Below the pieces are notes generated by a model. That model was given only the letters and a program-made list of their open reading frames with translations, had not been told where the DNA came from and did no database searches. Below are positions 34,027 to 45,339 of a stretch of 64,000 nucleotides of DNA, piece by piece. Both the position numbers and the translations under genes were made by a program. Within the stretch, counting starts at the first letter, position 1. The number at the start of each line of letters is the position of its first letter. Source of the DNA: Macrolepiota albuminosa (Eukaryota > Basidiomycota > Agaricomycetes > Agaricales > Agaricaceae); NCBI GenBank assembly GCA_027475525.1, contig JAMWFC010000065.1:438188-502187 (forward strand), given 5' to 3'.

Positions 34027-37000
34027 ACCCGGAAGACGCCCTAAATCGCGGAATCAACCCCGACGTCTTCTCCGCCCCGGTCTCACATCTTCGCTCTACG
34101 ACACTCATACCGGACACCCTCACGGCTTATCTACCCTCCCACTCTTCGCACTCCCTCCTCCTCAAAACCCGCCTCACCCCCTCCGGAACTCCCCTCAACA
34201 CCCTCGTCGACAGCGGCGCCACCGACAACTTCATCGACGAAGCATGGTCTACCCTCGCCCCGGAACCCGCCCAGCGACTCCCGGTCCCGGTACGACTCTG
34301 CCTCTTTGATGGGACGAAGCATGGTCTACCCTCGCCCCGGAACCCGCCCAGCGACTCCCGGTCCCGGTACGACTCTGCCTCTTTGATGGCGACGCCTCTA
34401 CGGCGGGGGACATCACTCATTTTATAACCAAACTCCACCCTTCCGCACCCCTGGTCCTAGGGCTCCCGTGGCTCCGAGACACTAACCCCCACATCGATTG
34501 GCGACACCTCACCCTTCGCCTGACCCGGGACCCAACCCCCGACGACCAGCAACTCCCCTTCGACATCCCCCACTCCTCAAACCCAACCCCGAAGGACCCC
34601 CCGGACGAGCCCCCACCACCCCCCGGACTCCAGTCCCGCTCGTCCCGATCCTTCGTCATCAATGCCAGGCTGGACGGCACCCCGGGACCGATATCGGCCC
34701 TTATCGACAGCGGAGCCACCGGAGTATTCATCAGCGACGCTCTCGACCTCCCCCACGACTCCCTCGACCAGCCCCTCCGCCTGCAACGCCTCGACGGCAC
34801 CCCCTCCTCCTCCGGCCCCATCCAAAGGTCTCACTCAGGACGCGTGACCCTGGACAACAACTACGAGTTCACTTCCGACTTCCTGGTCACGCGACTTCAC
34901 AAATCGACCCCGATGGTGCTGGGACTACCCTGGCTGCGCGACACGAACCCCGACATCGATTGGAGGACGCTCACCATGACCTTCCCGGGACCCGAAGACC
35001 ACCCCTCGACCGCCGTGCACCTCCGGGCCCTAGGAAACGACCCGACGCCCGACACCCCCGGGACGACTGCCGCGCCCCCCACACATGCACCACCCACGCC
35101 CGTCCGAGACCGCAAGGCCCCCGATCGACCCCCGAACATTCCTCGGAACAAGTACAAAGGGCCGAACTACCCCTGCCGGTCTCAGACACGCGTCACACCC
35201 GCTCCGGCCGATGCTTCCGCAACCCCGATCGACCCAAGCGCACTCGACATTAGGATCATTGGGGCCGCGTCACACCCGCTCCGGCCGATGCTTCCGCAAC
35301 CCCGATCGACCCAAGCGCACTCGACATTAGGATCATTGGGGCCGCCCCCTTCGCCCGCCTCATGAGGGAGGGAACTCCCACGTTTCAGCTGCACACCTCG
35401 CCTTCTCTCCTGGAAGAACACCTACGAGGGGGCGCTATTCCCCCGGAACAGAAAACTAAGGAGCAAATCCTCCGAGAAGTAGTTCCCCCGGAGTATCACG
35501 AGTTCACTGACGTATTCTCCGAAGGAGACGCCAAGGAGATCCCATCCTCCGAGAAGTAGTTCCCCCGGAGTATCACGAGTTCACTGACGTATTCTCCGAA
35601 GGAGACGCCAAGGAGATCCCCCCTCATCGCCCCTATGATCACACCATCGACCTCGAGGAAGGAGCCACCCCCCCTTTCGGCAAGGTCTACAACATGTCGG
35701 AGGTCGACCCTATGATCACACCATCGACCTCGAGGAAGGAGCCACCCCCCCTTTCGGCAAGGTCTACAACATGTCGGAGGTCGAGCTCCGGGCTCTCAAG
35801 GACTACCTCGACGAAATGCTCGGTAAGGGATTCATCCGACCCTCCGCCTCTGCCGCCGGAGCCCCGGTTCTATTTGCCAAGAAGAAGGACGGCTCGCTCC
35901 GACTCTGTGTCGACTACCGGGGACTCAATAAGATCACCAAGAAGAACCGCTACCCGCTCCCGCTCATTGGCGATCTGGTCGATCGACTTCGCAGTGCCAA
36001 GGTCTACACGAAAATCGACCTCTGCTCCGGTTACAACAACGTCCGCATCGCCCTGGGACACGAGTGGAAAACCGCGTTCCGCACGCGGTATGGTCTGTTT
36101 GAGTACCTTGTGATGCCTTTCGGAATGACTAACTCCCCCGCCACGTTCCAATACTTCATGAACGACATCTTCCACGACATGAGCGACGTCTTCGTGATAG
36201 TCTACCTGGACGACATCCTCATCTATTCCGACTCGAAGGAGGATCACCAGAAGCACGTCCGGCAAGTCCTCGAACGCCTCCGGGAGCACAATCTCCACGC
36301 CAAGCCCGAAAAGTGTTCGTTCCACACAGAAGAGGTCGAGTATCTTGGCGTCATCGTATCCCCAAATGGCGTTGGCATGGATCCCCATAAGGTCGAGGCT
36401 ATCGTCAACTGGCCGCAGCCCCGGAATGTGAAGGAAGTACAGTCCTTCCTGGGTTTCGCTAACTTCTACCGGAGGTTTCTAGACAACTACTCCGGGATTA
36501 CGAAACCCCTCAACCGGCTCACACGCAAGGACATCGCCTGGAACTGGGACAGTAAGTGCCAGAGCGTCTTTAACCTGCTCAAGGAGGCTTTCACAGTCGC
36601 CCCGGTACTCCGGCACTACGACCTGGCCCTCCCGATCATCCTAGAATGTGACGCGTCCGACTACGCCATCGCCGGGATCCTCTCACAGATGGAGCCTGAC
36701 GGTGGGGAACCCCGGCCAGTCGCTTTCTACACCCGGTCCATGATCGACGCCGAGCTCAACTACGACATTTACGACAAGGAACTCCTCGCCATCGTCGAAG
36801 CCTTCAAGCAATGGCGGGCCTATCTCGAGGGAGCCCGGCACCGGATCCAGGTCTACTCAGATCATAATAACCTGCAGTACTTCACCACGACCAAGCAACT
36901 CAGTCGACGGCAGGCCCGATGGTCTGAGATCCTCTCGGAGTACGACTTCACAATCCAATACCGCCCGGGACGACTTGGCGCCAAGCCCGACGCCCTCACC

Positions 37001-38663
37001 CGCCGTCCGGACGTCTACCCCAAGAGGTCGTTCGAGGCGGAACGTAATGCGTTCAATCATCGCGTGACGCCCTCACCCGCCGTCCGGACGTCTACCCCAA
37101 GAGGTCGTTCGAGGCGGAACGTAATGCGTTCAATCATCGCGTGGTGATCCCTCCCAAACATTTGAATGCCTTACTAATTTTAAACGAGGAAGGGACCCTG
37201 AGTCAGATCCGCCGCGCCCCCGAGACAAGTACTTCACCGACCACGACCCCCGCAGACCCCCCGATGGGACCGACCAGGACCCCGCCTTCTCCCTGTCCCC
37301 CGACAAAAAACTCCTCCTCCGGGATGGCCGCATCTACGTCCCGGATCACGCCCGACTTTGCTACGACGTCCTCCGTCAACACCACGACCACAAGCTCCGG
37401 GGACATCCTGGAATACGTAAGACCCTCCAGCTCATCTCCCGGACTTACTTTTGGCCAGGGTTGAAGAAGGACGTGACCCGTTACATTCGATCATGCAAGC
37501 CCTGCCTCCGGGCCAAGGTCCCCCGACACCGACCGTACGGACTCCTGAAACCCCTGCCGGTCGGACGACGCCCCTGGTCCTCAATATCTCTGGACCACAT
37601 CGTCGAGCTCCCGGAATCTGAAGGGTTCGATGCCATTCTCGTCATTGTGTGCAGGCTAACCAAACAGGGCATCTTCCTACCCTGCCACACCACGGATACC
37701 GCCCCGGACTTCGCCCGGCTGTTCCTCGAGCACGTCTTCGCCAAGCATGGTCTCCCGGACGACATCGTCTCCGACCGGGGCCCCCTCTTCGTGTCCAAGT
37801 TTTGGACTTCCCTGTGTAAGGCACTTGAAGTAAAGACTAACCTCTCTACCGCCTACCACCCCGAAACCGACGGTCAAACCGAAAGGGTCAACCAGTCCCT
37901 TGAGCAGTACCTCCGGCTGTACGTCAACTACTTGCAGGACGACTGGCGCGCCGAGCTCCCCCTGGCCGAGTTCACGTACAACAACACGCTGCACTCTGCC
38001 ACCGGGGTATCGCCCTTCTTTGCCAACAAGGGATACCACCCTCGACTGACGCTCTCGCTCCGGGACATCCCATCGCACGCCGCCCACGAGGTGGCCCGGG
38101 ATCTCCAGTTCCTTCACGAGTTTCTCCGGGAAGAGATCGATACCGCGAACCAGGCCTATGCGAAACATGCCGACCGGAAGCGGGAGGACACCCCCGACTG
38201 GACCCCCGGGACAAAGGTATGGTTAGATCAACGCCACCTCCGCACCCGCCGGCCCTCCCCAAAACTCAATCACAAGCGCCTCGGCCCGTTCAAGATTCTG
38301 AAGAAGGTCTCATCCCACGCCTACAAGATCGAGCTCCCCCCGGGACTTAAGGGGCTGCACCCGGTATTCCACGTCCGCCTCCTGGAACGACACCCCCCGG
38401 ATCCCTTCCCCGAACGACGACCCGAACCCCCTCCCCCGGTCGAGGTCGAGGACGAGTACCACTACGAGGTCGAAGACATCCTCGACTCCCGGAACATTCG
38501 TGGACGACCCCACTTCCTCGTACGATGGAAGGGATATGGCCCAGAAGACGACACTTGGGAGCCGCAACGAAACCTCAAAGGCGCCCTCGACAAACTCCGG
38601 GACTTCCAGCAACGGCACCCGGGAGACGACCCCCCCGGGCGCAGGACTCACAGACGGCAGTAA
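33978..38663 (+). CDS. Element C Pol: tandem protease-like domains, RT, RNase H, integrase, chromodomain
   Basis: Open from 33978, overlapping the end of Gag in the -1 frame. Two retropepsin-like units follow: [11 protein letters not shown]...VLGLPWL (about 34200-34500) and [11 protein letters not shown]...VLGLPWL (about 34690-34960). RT has [10 protein letters not shown] and [10 protein letters not shown]. RNase H has [22 protein letters not shown] and YSDHNNLQY. Integrase has the HHCC motif (H...CKPCLRAK), [18 protein letters not shown] and [10 protein letters not shown]. The C-terminal chromodomain reads [20 protein letters not shown]...DTWEP, to TAA 38661-38663. Five 77-bp duplications break the frame and each is corrected by collapsing it. 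One unexplained -1 shift remains near 37141-37206. All catalytic residues seen are intact. The chromodomain probably steers insertion to marked chromatin. Confidence 0.93.
34236..34389. repeat. 77-bp tandem duplication
   Basis: Copies at 34236-34312 and 34313-34389 appear identical, in the first protease-like domain. Removal restores the frame. Confidence 0.97.
35189..35342. repeat. 77-bp tandem duplication
   Basis: Copies at 35189-35265 and 35266-35342 appear identical, between protease and RT. Removal restores the frame. Confidence 0.97.
35467..35620. repeat. 77-bp tandem duplication
   Basis: Copies at 35467-35543 and 35544-35620 appear identical, upstream of RT. Removal restores the frame. 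Confidence 0.97.
35631..35784. repeat. 77-bp tandem duplication
   Basis: Copies at 35631-35707 and 35708-35784 appear identical, at the start of RT. Removal restores the frame. Confidence 0.97.
36989..37142. repeat. 77-bp tandem duplication
   Basis: Copies at 36989-37065 and 37066-37142 appear identical, at the end of RNase H. Removal restores the frame into the integrase linker. Confidence 0.97.
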
Positions 38664-38929
38664 AGGGTGTAACCCCCGCCTCTGGACTCAGCAGGGATTC
38701 AACTCCCGCGTATACTTTCTGTTTTTCCTTTCTCGATTTTACTCTCCTTTAGTACCTTTCCACAGTAGCCCCCCCCGGATTCTGGGCCAGGTACTCTTTT
38801 TCGTTTTTCCGCTACTTTACTTACATCATTAGAAATACGACGGTCGAATATGTACATTTTTCTAGAACTACATATTGTTACAGCTACGGGTCACGAGAAC
38901 GAGCAAACGACAAGAAAAACGGGGGGCCC
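38664..38929. other. Gap between convergent pol and antisense gene of element C
   Basis: Contains T-rich stretches but no coding frame. It is the meeting point of two convergent transcripts, so both 3' ends probably lie here. Confidence 0.35.
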
Positions 38930-40744
38930 CTAGAGCTGAGGCCCCGAATCGTCCCCTCCCCCCCTCGGCCAACCCCGGAAGTCTTCCCCCATTCCCCCTG
39001 GACCCTCCTCCCGCCGCACTTCCTCGGCCAGCGCATCCCAGGACGGGAGGGGCTCGCCCTCGTCCAGTACACGCTCGAACCAAGATCCCGGGGCAGGCAC
39101 GTTCCTTCGCCGGTGGGCACTCACCAACCGCCCCAGGAGGTCGAGCCCGCGCTCCACCCCCGGGCGTTCCCCCCCCTGCAACGCGGCAAGTGCCGCGGCG
39201 ACCCCGTCCAGGAGCGAGCGGTGCTCCCGGGCCCAGCCTGGAGACGTTAGCGGAAATAGCAGGTAGGCGACGGGAGACTCACTCAATGAGGCCATGCGCG
39301 CGATCACCACATCGCGGCGCAGCCCCTCCACCAACTCCTGCCCCGAGGGGATCCTCTCCGGGATCCCCACTCCCTGCTCCAGCCTCGCCTGCGACGCCCC
39401 CAGCCCGGCCTCCACTTCTCCCTGGGCAACTCTGGCCTCCCGATCCTCCTCCGGACTCCTCCCGACCGCTGCCTCCTCCCCCACCCCCTCCTCGAGGCCC
39501 TCCTCCTCCCGCCCGACCTGTCCCTGCAGGGTCCCGACTTCGCCCGCTAGTAGGCCCCCAGACAAGGGGGAAAACACCGCCGGGGATAAGCGCGGGGGAG
39601 ATACCGGGGAAGGGGTCCCCATGAATAGGCGTCTCCCCCTAGAAGAAGGTCCCGGGGAGGGACTGGACGACCGGATCGGGGAGGGGGTCCCCAGGAACAA
39701 TCGCGTCCTCTTGGGAGGTCCTGGGGAGGGACTGGGCGACGCCCGCCGCTTCCCCTTGTCCAGGTACCCCTCCTGCCCCCAGGCGACGGACCGAGGGGCC
39801 CGGCGCGTGATCAACACCACGGGCCGGCCCCGGCCCCCCACCCGGGTGACCCCCCGACTCCCCGACCCCCCACTGGACACCTCCACGGGCACTGCTGGCC
39901 CCTCCCCCACCGGCTCCACCGCCTTCCCCGCCGCCTCCGCCACCCAATCGCGCTCCTCAACCCCCATCCTCCGGGTGACTCCCCCCAGCAGCCATCCCTG
40001 CTCCCGGGCGACAGACCACGCCCTCCACAGTGCCGACACGGAACAGCGCTCGTGATTGAGGCAGCAAGCCTTGCACACGGCCATGTCCCGGCGGAACAAG
40101 GGGCTCGGGACTTCGAAGGTGCAGAGCACCCTCCGGCGGGCGCAGTGCAGGCACTGCACCGAAATCAGCAATGGGGAACCTAGGTAAGGGCGCAACTCAC
40201 CGGACCGTTATTCACGCACCAAGCGTGAGTGGGCAGTCCCTGGGGCCTCTCCAGGGCCTCCTCGAACAGCTCCTGCGTGGCATCCGCCCACGCGACACGT
40301 TGTCCCTCCAGGACCTCTGCCACGGTCCCTATCGCCATCCGGGAGCGGCGGAAACGAGGGGCAGGCAATCTCGGGCGAGGAGGGGGCCGGGGACGGGGAG
40401 GTCAGACGGTCATCCACACGACAGTGGGTGCGGGGCGACTGGGACCCGCCTGAGGGGCTACCGCGGGAACCGACGGCGGGGGACTGACCGGTGCCTCCGG
40501 GGCAGCCTCCGGCAGGCGACTGGGTCCCGCCTCCGGGGCAGGTGCGTTTTGTTGTTCTAAAAAAGGGAGGTTGATCGGGCCAAGCAAAAAACACGCGAAT
40601 GCACCTACGTTGCTGAAACAGCGCCGCGACATGCTCCTGATCCAGGTGGCGCCGATACCGGGCATTCCGGGCCTCCCATACGACCAAAGGTGCGACTTCG
40701 TTGGTGGGCGGGGGCGTCGGGGAATGCGTCGGGGTGCGTGACAT
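38930..40744 (-). CDS. Antisense spliced gene of element C with a double CX2CX6C module
   Basis: The gene starts 130 bp from the 3' LTR, opposite to pol. Exon 1 is 40744-40609 (MSRTPTHSPTPPP start). Intron 1 is 40608-40557 (GTAGGT...TTTAG, 52 bp). Exon 2 from 40556 is Ala/Pro-rich, and its 3' splice to exon 3 is unresolved. Exon 3 ends at 40201 (MAIGTVAEVLEGQ, DATQELFEEALE). Intron 3 is 40200-40154 (GTGAGT...TGCAG, 47 bp). Exon 4 (40153-38930) opens exactly on cysteine: CLHCARRRVLC, X15, CKACCLNHERC, i.e. CX2CX6C twice. A Ser/Pro-rich basic middle and a helical acidic end (SWFERVLDEGEPLPSWDAL) follow. Zinc-dependent nucleic-acid binding is an inference. The spacing resembles fungal Zn(II)2Cys6 factors but is not that fold with certainty. 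Confidence 0.7.
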
Positions 40745-40860
40745 GGTTGAGTTTGATGAGAAAATTTTTTTTTTCGATACGTGTCAGGACATGTGACGGA
40801 TCCCACGCCCGGACCCCAGCCCGTGCCACCGTCTACGCGCGCCTCGGAGGGTCTCGGCAC

Positions 40861-40874
40861 TAAGGGGGGGATGA
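40861..40874 (+). promoter_or_regulatory. Polypurine tract of element C
   Basis: AAGGGGGGGATGA directly precedes the 3' LTR start at 40875. Confidence 0.85.
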
Positions 40875-41744
40875 TGTCACGACCCCCTCCGGATCCACCC
40901 CGAGACACCCCCGGAACCCCACCCGCTAACCCTCCCCCCGACCCCGCAGAACGCGCCCCGCCATCACTACTACCGGCACCGCCATCACACGCATCAACGG
41001 CCGCCATCATCCGTCAACGATCACCATCAGCCAGCCCCCCGGGACCCTTGCATCATGGACCCCGGGACCAACCGCCATCAACGATCGGATCTCGCGGCGC
41101 GGCCATCACGCATCACGCACCACGCATCACAACTCCCTCCACGCCAATTGATCGCGCGTCCCCACACGCGCGATCCCGGTATACAGTCCCTGCCCGCTAC
41201 TCAATGGCCCCCGGAACTCATCCTAGACACCCCGGAACCCCGAGACACGTTCCCGTAGTACTTATAGCATAGCTCCCCACTGTATTCGCCAGTCTTGATA
41301 TTGCATACACTGTTACTTGAATATTGCGTGCCCTCTGTTTGACTGGTACGCCTTGTTTGGTACGCTTCGACTAGCACGCCTTAGTATTCGCGTGCTCTAA
41401 GCTTTGGTACGCACTTCGCGACTCTTAAGTTGTTTGGTACGCTTCGACTAGCACGCCTTAGTATTCGCGTGCTCTAAGCTTTGGTACGCACTTCGCGACT
41501 CTTAATTTACTAACTTGGTCTCGTCTTAGAACCTCCGGTTCACGACTCGACCCCCTCTAACTCTCAGCCACCCCCAACCCAAAACTCCCGGGCTCTAGTC
41601 CCCTCTCCCGGGATTACCCCTGTCCTCGTCTTGAACCCCGGAGCCCTAGCCCCGGAGTTCCAGACACCTGAGTATTCGTAGGTCAAGTCCGCATCGTAAG
41701 GGCATTGCTTTCCCAGAAGGCCCCCGACTCAGCGGAACCTGACA
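40875..41744 (+). repeat. 3' LTR of element C (contains a 77-bp duplication)
   Basis: 870 bp; 793 bp after removing one copy of the 77-bp repeat at 41353-41506, which then equals the 5' LTR. Confidence 0.95.
41353..41506. repeat. 77-bp tandem duplication
   Basis: Copies at 41353-41429 and 41430-41506 appear identical, in the 3' LTR of C. The 5' LTR has one copy. Confidence 0.97.
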
Positions 41745-41749
41745 CGGGT

Positions 41750-42657
41750 GACCTAAGAATGTGTATTTGTAGGTAAAACGTAAGGTCGCCTATGGCACAT
41801 GGAACATTGCGGGCCATCCCCAATGATCAGTCAATAGTGCCATTAGCACTTTGCATATTGAGAATAATCGTCGGGTCGTAAATAATGCCAAGTTCGTTAG
41901 CGACATCTGCAGCCATAGAGATGATCTGAGATCCACTATCTACAATAGACTCGATTTCACTTTTTCCATCCACAGTCAGCATGATCGAGTGTATGGCATG
42001 AGAGTCCTGAGCTACAGTCAGGATAGCGGGATCGTCACTAGATTCTAGCGACTTAAGGTAAGTTTCAACCGGATCTATAGATGTGGCTTCCTTTGGTGGT
42101 ACGGCCTCCTCTTTGGTTTCCAGTGCTACAGTTTCCATAATATACATGAACCCAGGTAACGCATTGTTGCATTTGTCCAGTGTTGTTTCGTTGTTAGCTA
42201 TGTTTTGCCAGGGGGTAACTGCGGTGCGCATCTGATTCCGGACGTCCAGCGCCACACTACACAATTCTCCTACCAATAGCGTAACCTGACTCTGCATAAT
42301 GCGATCAAAAACTACCTTCGACTTTTCTAAGTTGTAAATAGGCGCCGTTGGCTGATAGGCACCCATTGGTTTGTCTGGTGCCCCAAAGTTGCGATTAAGG
42401 GGTGGGGCGTAGTTGCCCCCAAGGCCAGTGTAAGGGTGTAACGGTGGTTCCGGAGTGGCGGGCACCTTGGTCACCTCTGGTACGTCTTCATTAGCGCTAG
42501 GGGTTGACGCTTTGGTCAGAGCGGGATCTGCTGTGGTGCCTGATGGTTTATAGTCCTTTAAAGGCTGTTTGCCCTTTCTTATTTCTACCCTGTCGAAGAC
42601 CTGGTTCTTTAGCAACTTCAATTCCTTTTCTAGCGTCTCAATTCTTTCTTCGCACAA
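41750..42657 (-). pseudogene. Element A gag-to-protease region
   Basis: A frame from 42657 begins in a coiled-coil-like segment (EERIETLEKELKLLKNQ), passes a proline-rich linker and reaches the retropepsin motif IVDSGSQIISMAADVANEL, with NMQSANGTID. A TGA at 41827-41829 interrupts it. The same frame continues as MARNVPCAIGDLTFYL up to the point where element C inserted (41749). The rest of the fold is at 30140-30319. Confidence 0.8.
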
Positions 42658-42882
42658 CAGCGTGGATCAGTCACTGACCGCGTTAAGTTGGAGTACCTCG
42701 TGGATTAGCGCTTGTTGTGGAGTCGTTTCTGCTTCTGTTGTCACTGCACTATTTAAGTTACCAGTCGCTAGGTTCTCCGGGTTTCGTCAATGCCACTTGT
42801 CAATGCACCCCTGGAACGTCTTATGCTCGGGGTAAAGTGGAATGGTAGTGCCCAAAGGTAAGACTAGTTTACCATCCATCCC

Positions 42883-43950
42883 TCAACGGGCTTTCCCTTG
42901 TCGCAGGTATTGTTCAAGGATAGTACATTGGCCTCTGGTTATAGTATGTCCCATCTCACCACAGAAATGGCAGAACCCTGTCTGTACGTTATTCCTAGGT
43001 GCTGAAAGACTAGTCGAGATCAAGGTTTCAAGTTTATTCATTATGCTAGCGACTGCACTGTTAACGGCGTTTTCCAAATCCTCTTTCTTGACAAACCCAT
43101 GGTGGTCATTGACGGCGCTAGGAGCTGGCGACTCCAGTTTGGGTGCCAATCCTCCGTAGTCCAAGCCAGGTCGCTGCAAAGGTATACCTGTGTCTGTTCC
43201 CTTTAATACCCACTTTCCTGCTTCAAAGACTTTTTCTATATCATACGGTTCCTTGGGGTGGTGGTCATGCATAATGATCTTCAAGCGCTGTGCAATCTTA
43301 GTCCATAGCGAGGTCAGGAACCCCTGTTAGAACAAACAGCGCTCCTTATTCCTGTATAACTTTCCATTCTGGACAAGCCATCTCGCTATCCGCTGAAAAT
43401 CGCGATAATAAGTCGATAAGGTGCCCAGCATATAGATTCCTGCTGCAAAGGTATCTTGTACTAACTTCTGGATTTCCATTACCGTGTAATGCGTAGCTTC
43501 TTCAGTGCCAGGATATAGATGAATAATAGCCTTTTTCCATTCATTATAGGTGAAAGGCCTTGGCACCGCGTCGCTTGTAAGTCCTTGGAACTCCTTTAAC
43601 CCTGTCCATGATTCAGCCGTATCGTATGAAACATATCTAGCGGCGTATTCTTTCATTTGTGTATTGTCCGTCATGCGGCAGTCGCGTAGCAAATACTCCA
43701 ACTCCTTGAAATACTGCGTTAGTTTGCGCGGTTTTGTTTTGTCCCACTTTGGCAACGAGAAGTGATTTCAGGGCAGCATGTGCTGGTTATTTGGTTGCTC
43801 CATACCGGCAGGTGTGTAAGTCAAAGTCAGAAGTGTGGTAGTGCTTGTGTTACTTAGCGTCGATGTAGTAGGTACGGGCTTGGTTGGTTCGGAGTCGCTA
43901 GGTTCTGGCGATAATAACCTAGATAGCTCTTCCAGAGGAGTAAGCAGCAT
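42883..43950 (-). pseudogene. Element A Gag
   Basis: Three successive frames. 43950-43768 is a Ser/Thr/Pro-rich start (MLLTPLEELSRLLSPEPS). 43755-43327 is the capsid-like region (WDKTKPRKLTQYFKELEYLL, YNEWKKAIIHLYPG). 43284-42883 carries a CCHC zinc knuckle CHFCGEMGHTITRGQC. Each is ended by a stop. The pattern belongs to the basidiomycete lineage whose RT has FIDD. Confidence 0.8.
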
Positions 43951-44186
43951 ATGGCTTTTGCCTGCTAAATACTCAAAAGGTCAGGAAAAAGGGAAAAAGG
44001 CTTTCAGCTAGGCTGTCCGGTGTGGCCTCAAGCTCTTGGTCTAAAGTTTGTCTTGGTAGCGTGCCTGGCAAATGTGGTGATTTGGTGGTGCTTGGTTCAA
44101 AAGCGCTCTCCAACAGGAGACGGCGCTGTCGCTGGGCTCGGGTTTCCGGTGGAATTCTGTCTCAATGGAACCCCTCACGGTGGGCT

Positions 44187-44205
44187 CCAAAATGATGACG
44201 CCAAC
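44187..44205 (-). promoter_or_regulatory. Primer-binding site of element A
   Basis: On the minus strand the LTR end CCACA is followed by GTTGGCGTCATCATTTTGG. TGG begins two bases after the LTR, the normal form for a tRNA-primed site. The tRNA was not identified. Confidence 0.6.
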
Positions 44206-45339
44206 TGTGGTTGGGTGCGCTGGACGTATATGCAGTACAACACCATCTCCAGCGCTTGGCGTGCGTAGTTATGAGGAGTCCCGACAGAGTCCCGGTGTGC
44301 TCAAGCAAAGGTGTTAAAACGACACGCTAGATGATAGCGCTTTGTGTGCTACCTGACAAACGGTAAGCGTTGTAGTTTACACAAAGATATAGAAGACAAG
44401 GTGAATAGTGCAGCGTAGCGTGCCCATAGGTGGCACCGTAAACAACGAAGATGGGATAAATGAGGCTAGCACCCAACTTAGTGACAAAATTTGAGCAAGC
44501 TAGCGTGATTTGAACGCTAAGGGTAACTTGGGTGCTCAAGAGGTTACGATTCTTTTTATGTACATCCCAAGTAGCTATCTTTTATACTATGCGCTATTAT
44601 ATTTTTAAAATGAGTCCATTAGCAGAGCTACCAATTAGCGCCTCTCCTCGTGGTTGTAGCTAACGGCAACCTGTCAACGGCAACCAGTATGCATAGGGCA
44701 ACGGCGACTAACGGCATTATAGCCCATTGGCCACGGCGGCTCCAAACTGACTTAAACTTTTGTAGGAGTCTGCTCACTTTTTTAGTGTAATTCCAATTGG
44801 CCAGGCCTTTGGCAGGGTATGGTCGGAAAATCCTCGACAGACGCCGTGAGTTCTGCTGCCGGCGCTAAATCTAGTATCAATTTTTGATGAATAGAATGTC
44901 GGGCTAGAGTATATCCTGTTCCGTCGCTGTTGATTCTTTAGACTTCTGATTAAAGTGCCTCGTCCAATGGCAGCGCCTAATGCTAACCCCTTTATGGAAC
45001 TGATTGTTGATTCTTTAGACTTCTGATTAAAGTGCCTCGTCCAATGGCAGCGCCTAATGCTAACCCCTTTATGGAACTGATCAGGGTTTGGTCAAAGTCA
45101 TGTCCCCACCGTCTTGCTAGCGCCCAGAGTCCCTGGTCTCCTAATCCTCCAAGGTCAATAAATGGTATATGCTGAAGGCCTGATCATGGTAGTTAAGACT
45201 AATAACCAGCACCTATAATTGAGCGCCAAGATCCGTGGTTTCCTGTGTCTGAGAGGATCGCTAGGATCTTGAGTATAGCCTGTGTCTGTAGACCTATAGT
45301 GTACTCCTTGATGCGCTCAGTCCGAGTAGAAGCCTATCA
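44206..45339 (-). repeat. 5' LTR of element A (contains a 77-bp duplication)
   Basis: 1134 bp; 1057 bp after removing one copy of the 77-bp repeat at 44928-45081, equal to the 3' LTR. Confidence 0.92.
44928..45081. repeat. 77-bp tandem duplication
   Basis: Copies at 44928-45004 and 45005-45081 appear identical. The partner LTR at 8735 has one copy. Confidence 0.97.

Larger units (their letters stand above)
30320..41744 (+). mobile_element. Ty3/Gypsy chromovirus element C, full length, nested in A
   Basis: The complete element has LTRs at 30320-31112 and 40875-41744 and perfect 5-bp target duplications CGGGT (30315-30319 and 41745-41749). A polypurine tract precedes the 3' LTR. It encodes Gag, then Pol (two protease-like domains, RT, RNase H, integrase, chromodomain), plus an antisense gene. 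Eight 77-bp duplications lie inside; without them it is about 10.8 kb. The LTRs differ at roughly a dozen sites, nearly all transitions and mostly at CpG. It is far more GC-rich than its host elements. Confidence 0.95.
8735..45339 (-). mobile_element. Ty3/Gypsy element A, minus strand, hosting elements B and C
   Basis: LTRs of 1057 bp (8735-9791) and 1134 bp (44206-45339; 1057 bp after removing a 77-bp duplication) bracket a minus-strand gag-protease-RT-RNase H-integrase set. A polypurine tract adjoins the low-coordinate LTR and a TGG-type primer-binding site adjoins the high-coordinate one. Element C splits its protease gene, and B splits an antisense accessory gene region near its 3' LTR. 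The coding region carries many stops. The outer flanks CCAAC (8730-8734) and ACGTA (45340-45344) do not match, so one end may have been rearranged or misassembled. Confidence 0.85.

Noticed and set aside
31146..38663. Many frameshifts in Gag and Pol of element C as programmed recoding or decay
   Set aside because: Six of them coincide with 77-bp duplications and vanish when one copy is removed. Only the Gag/Pol overlap, one TGA and one shift near 37141-37206 remain.
38875..40055. Plus-strand Pro/Arg-rich frames of about 250 codons
   Set aside because: They are complementary to the antisense gene with its cysteine motifs and splice signals, and show no domain.
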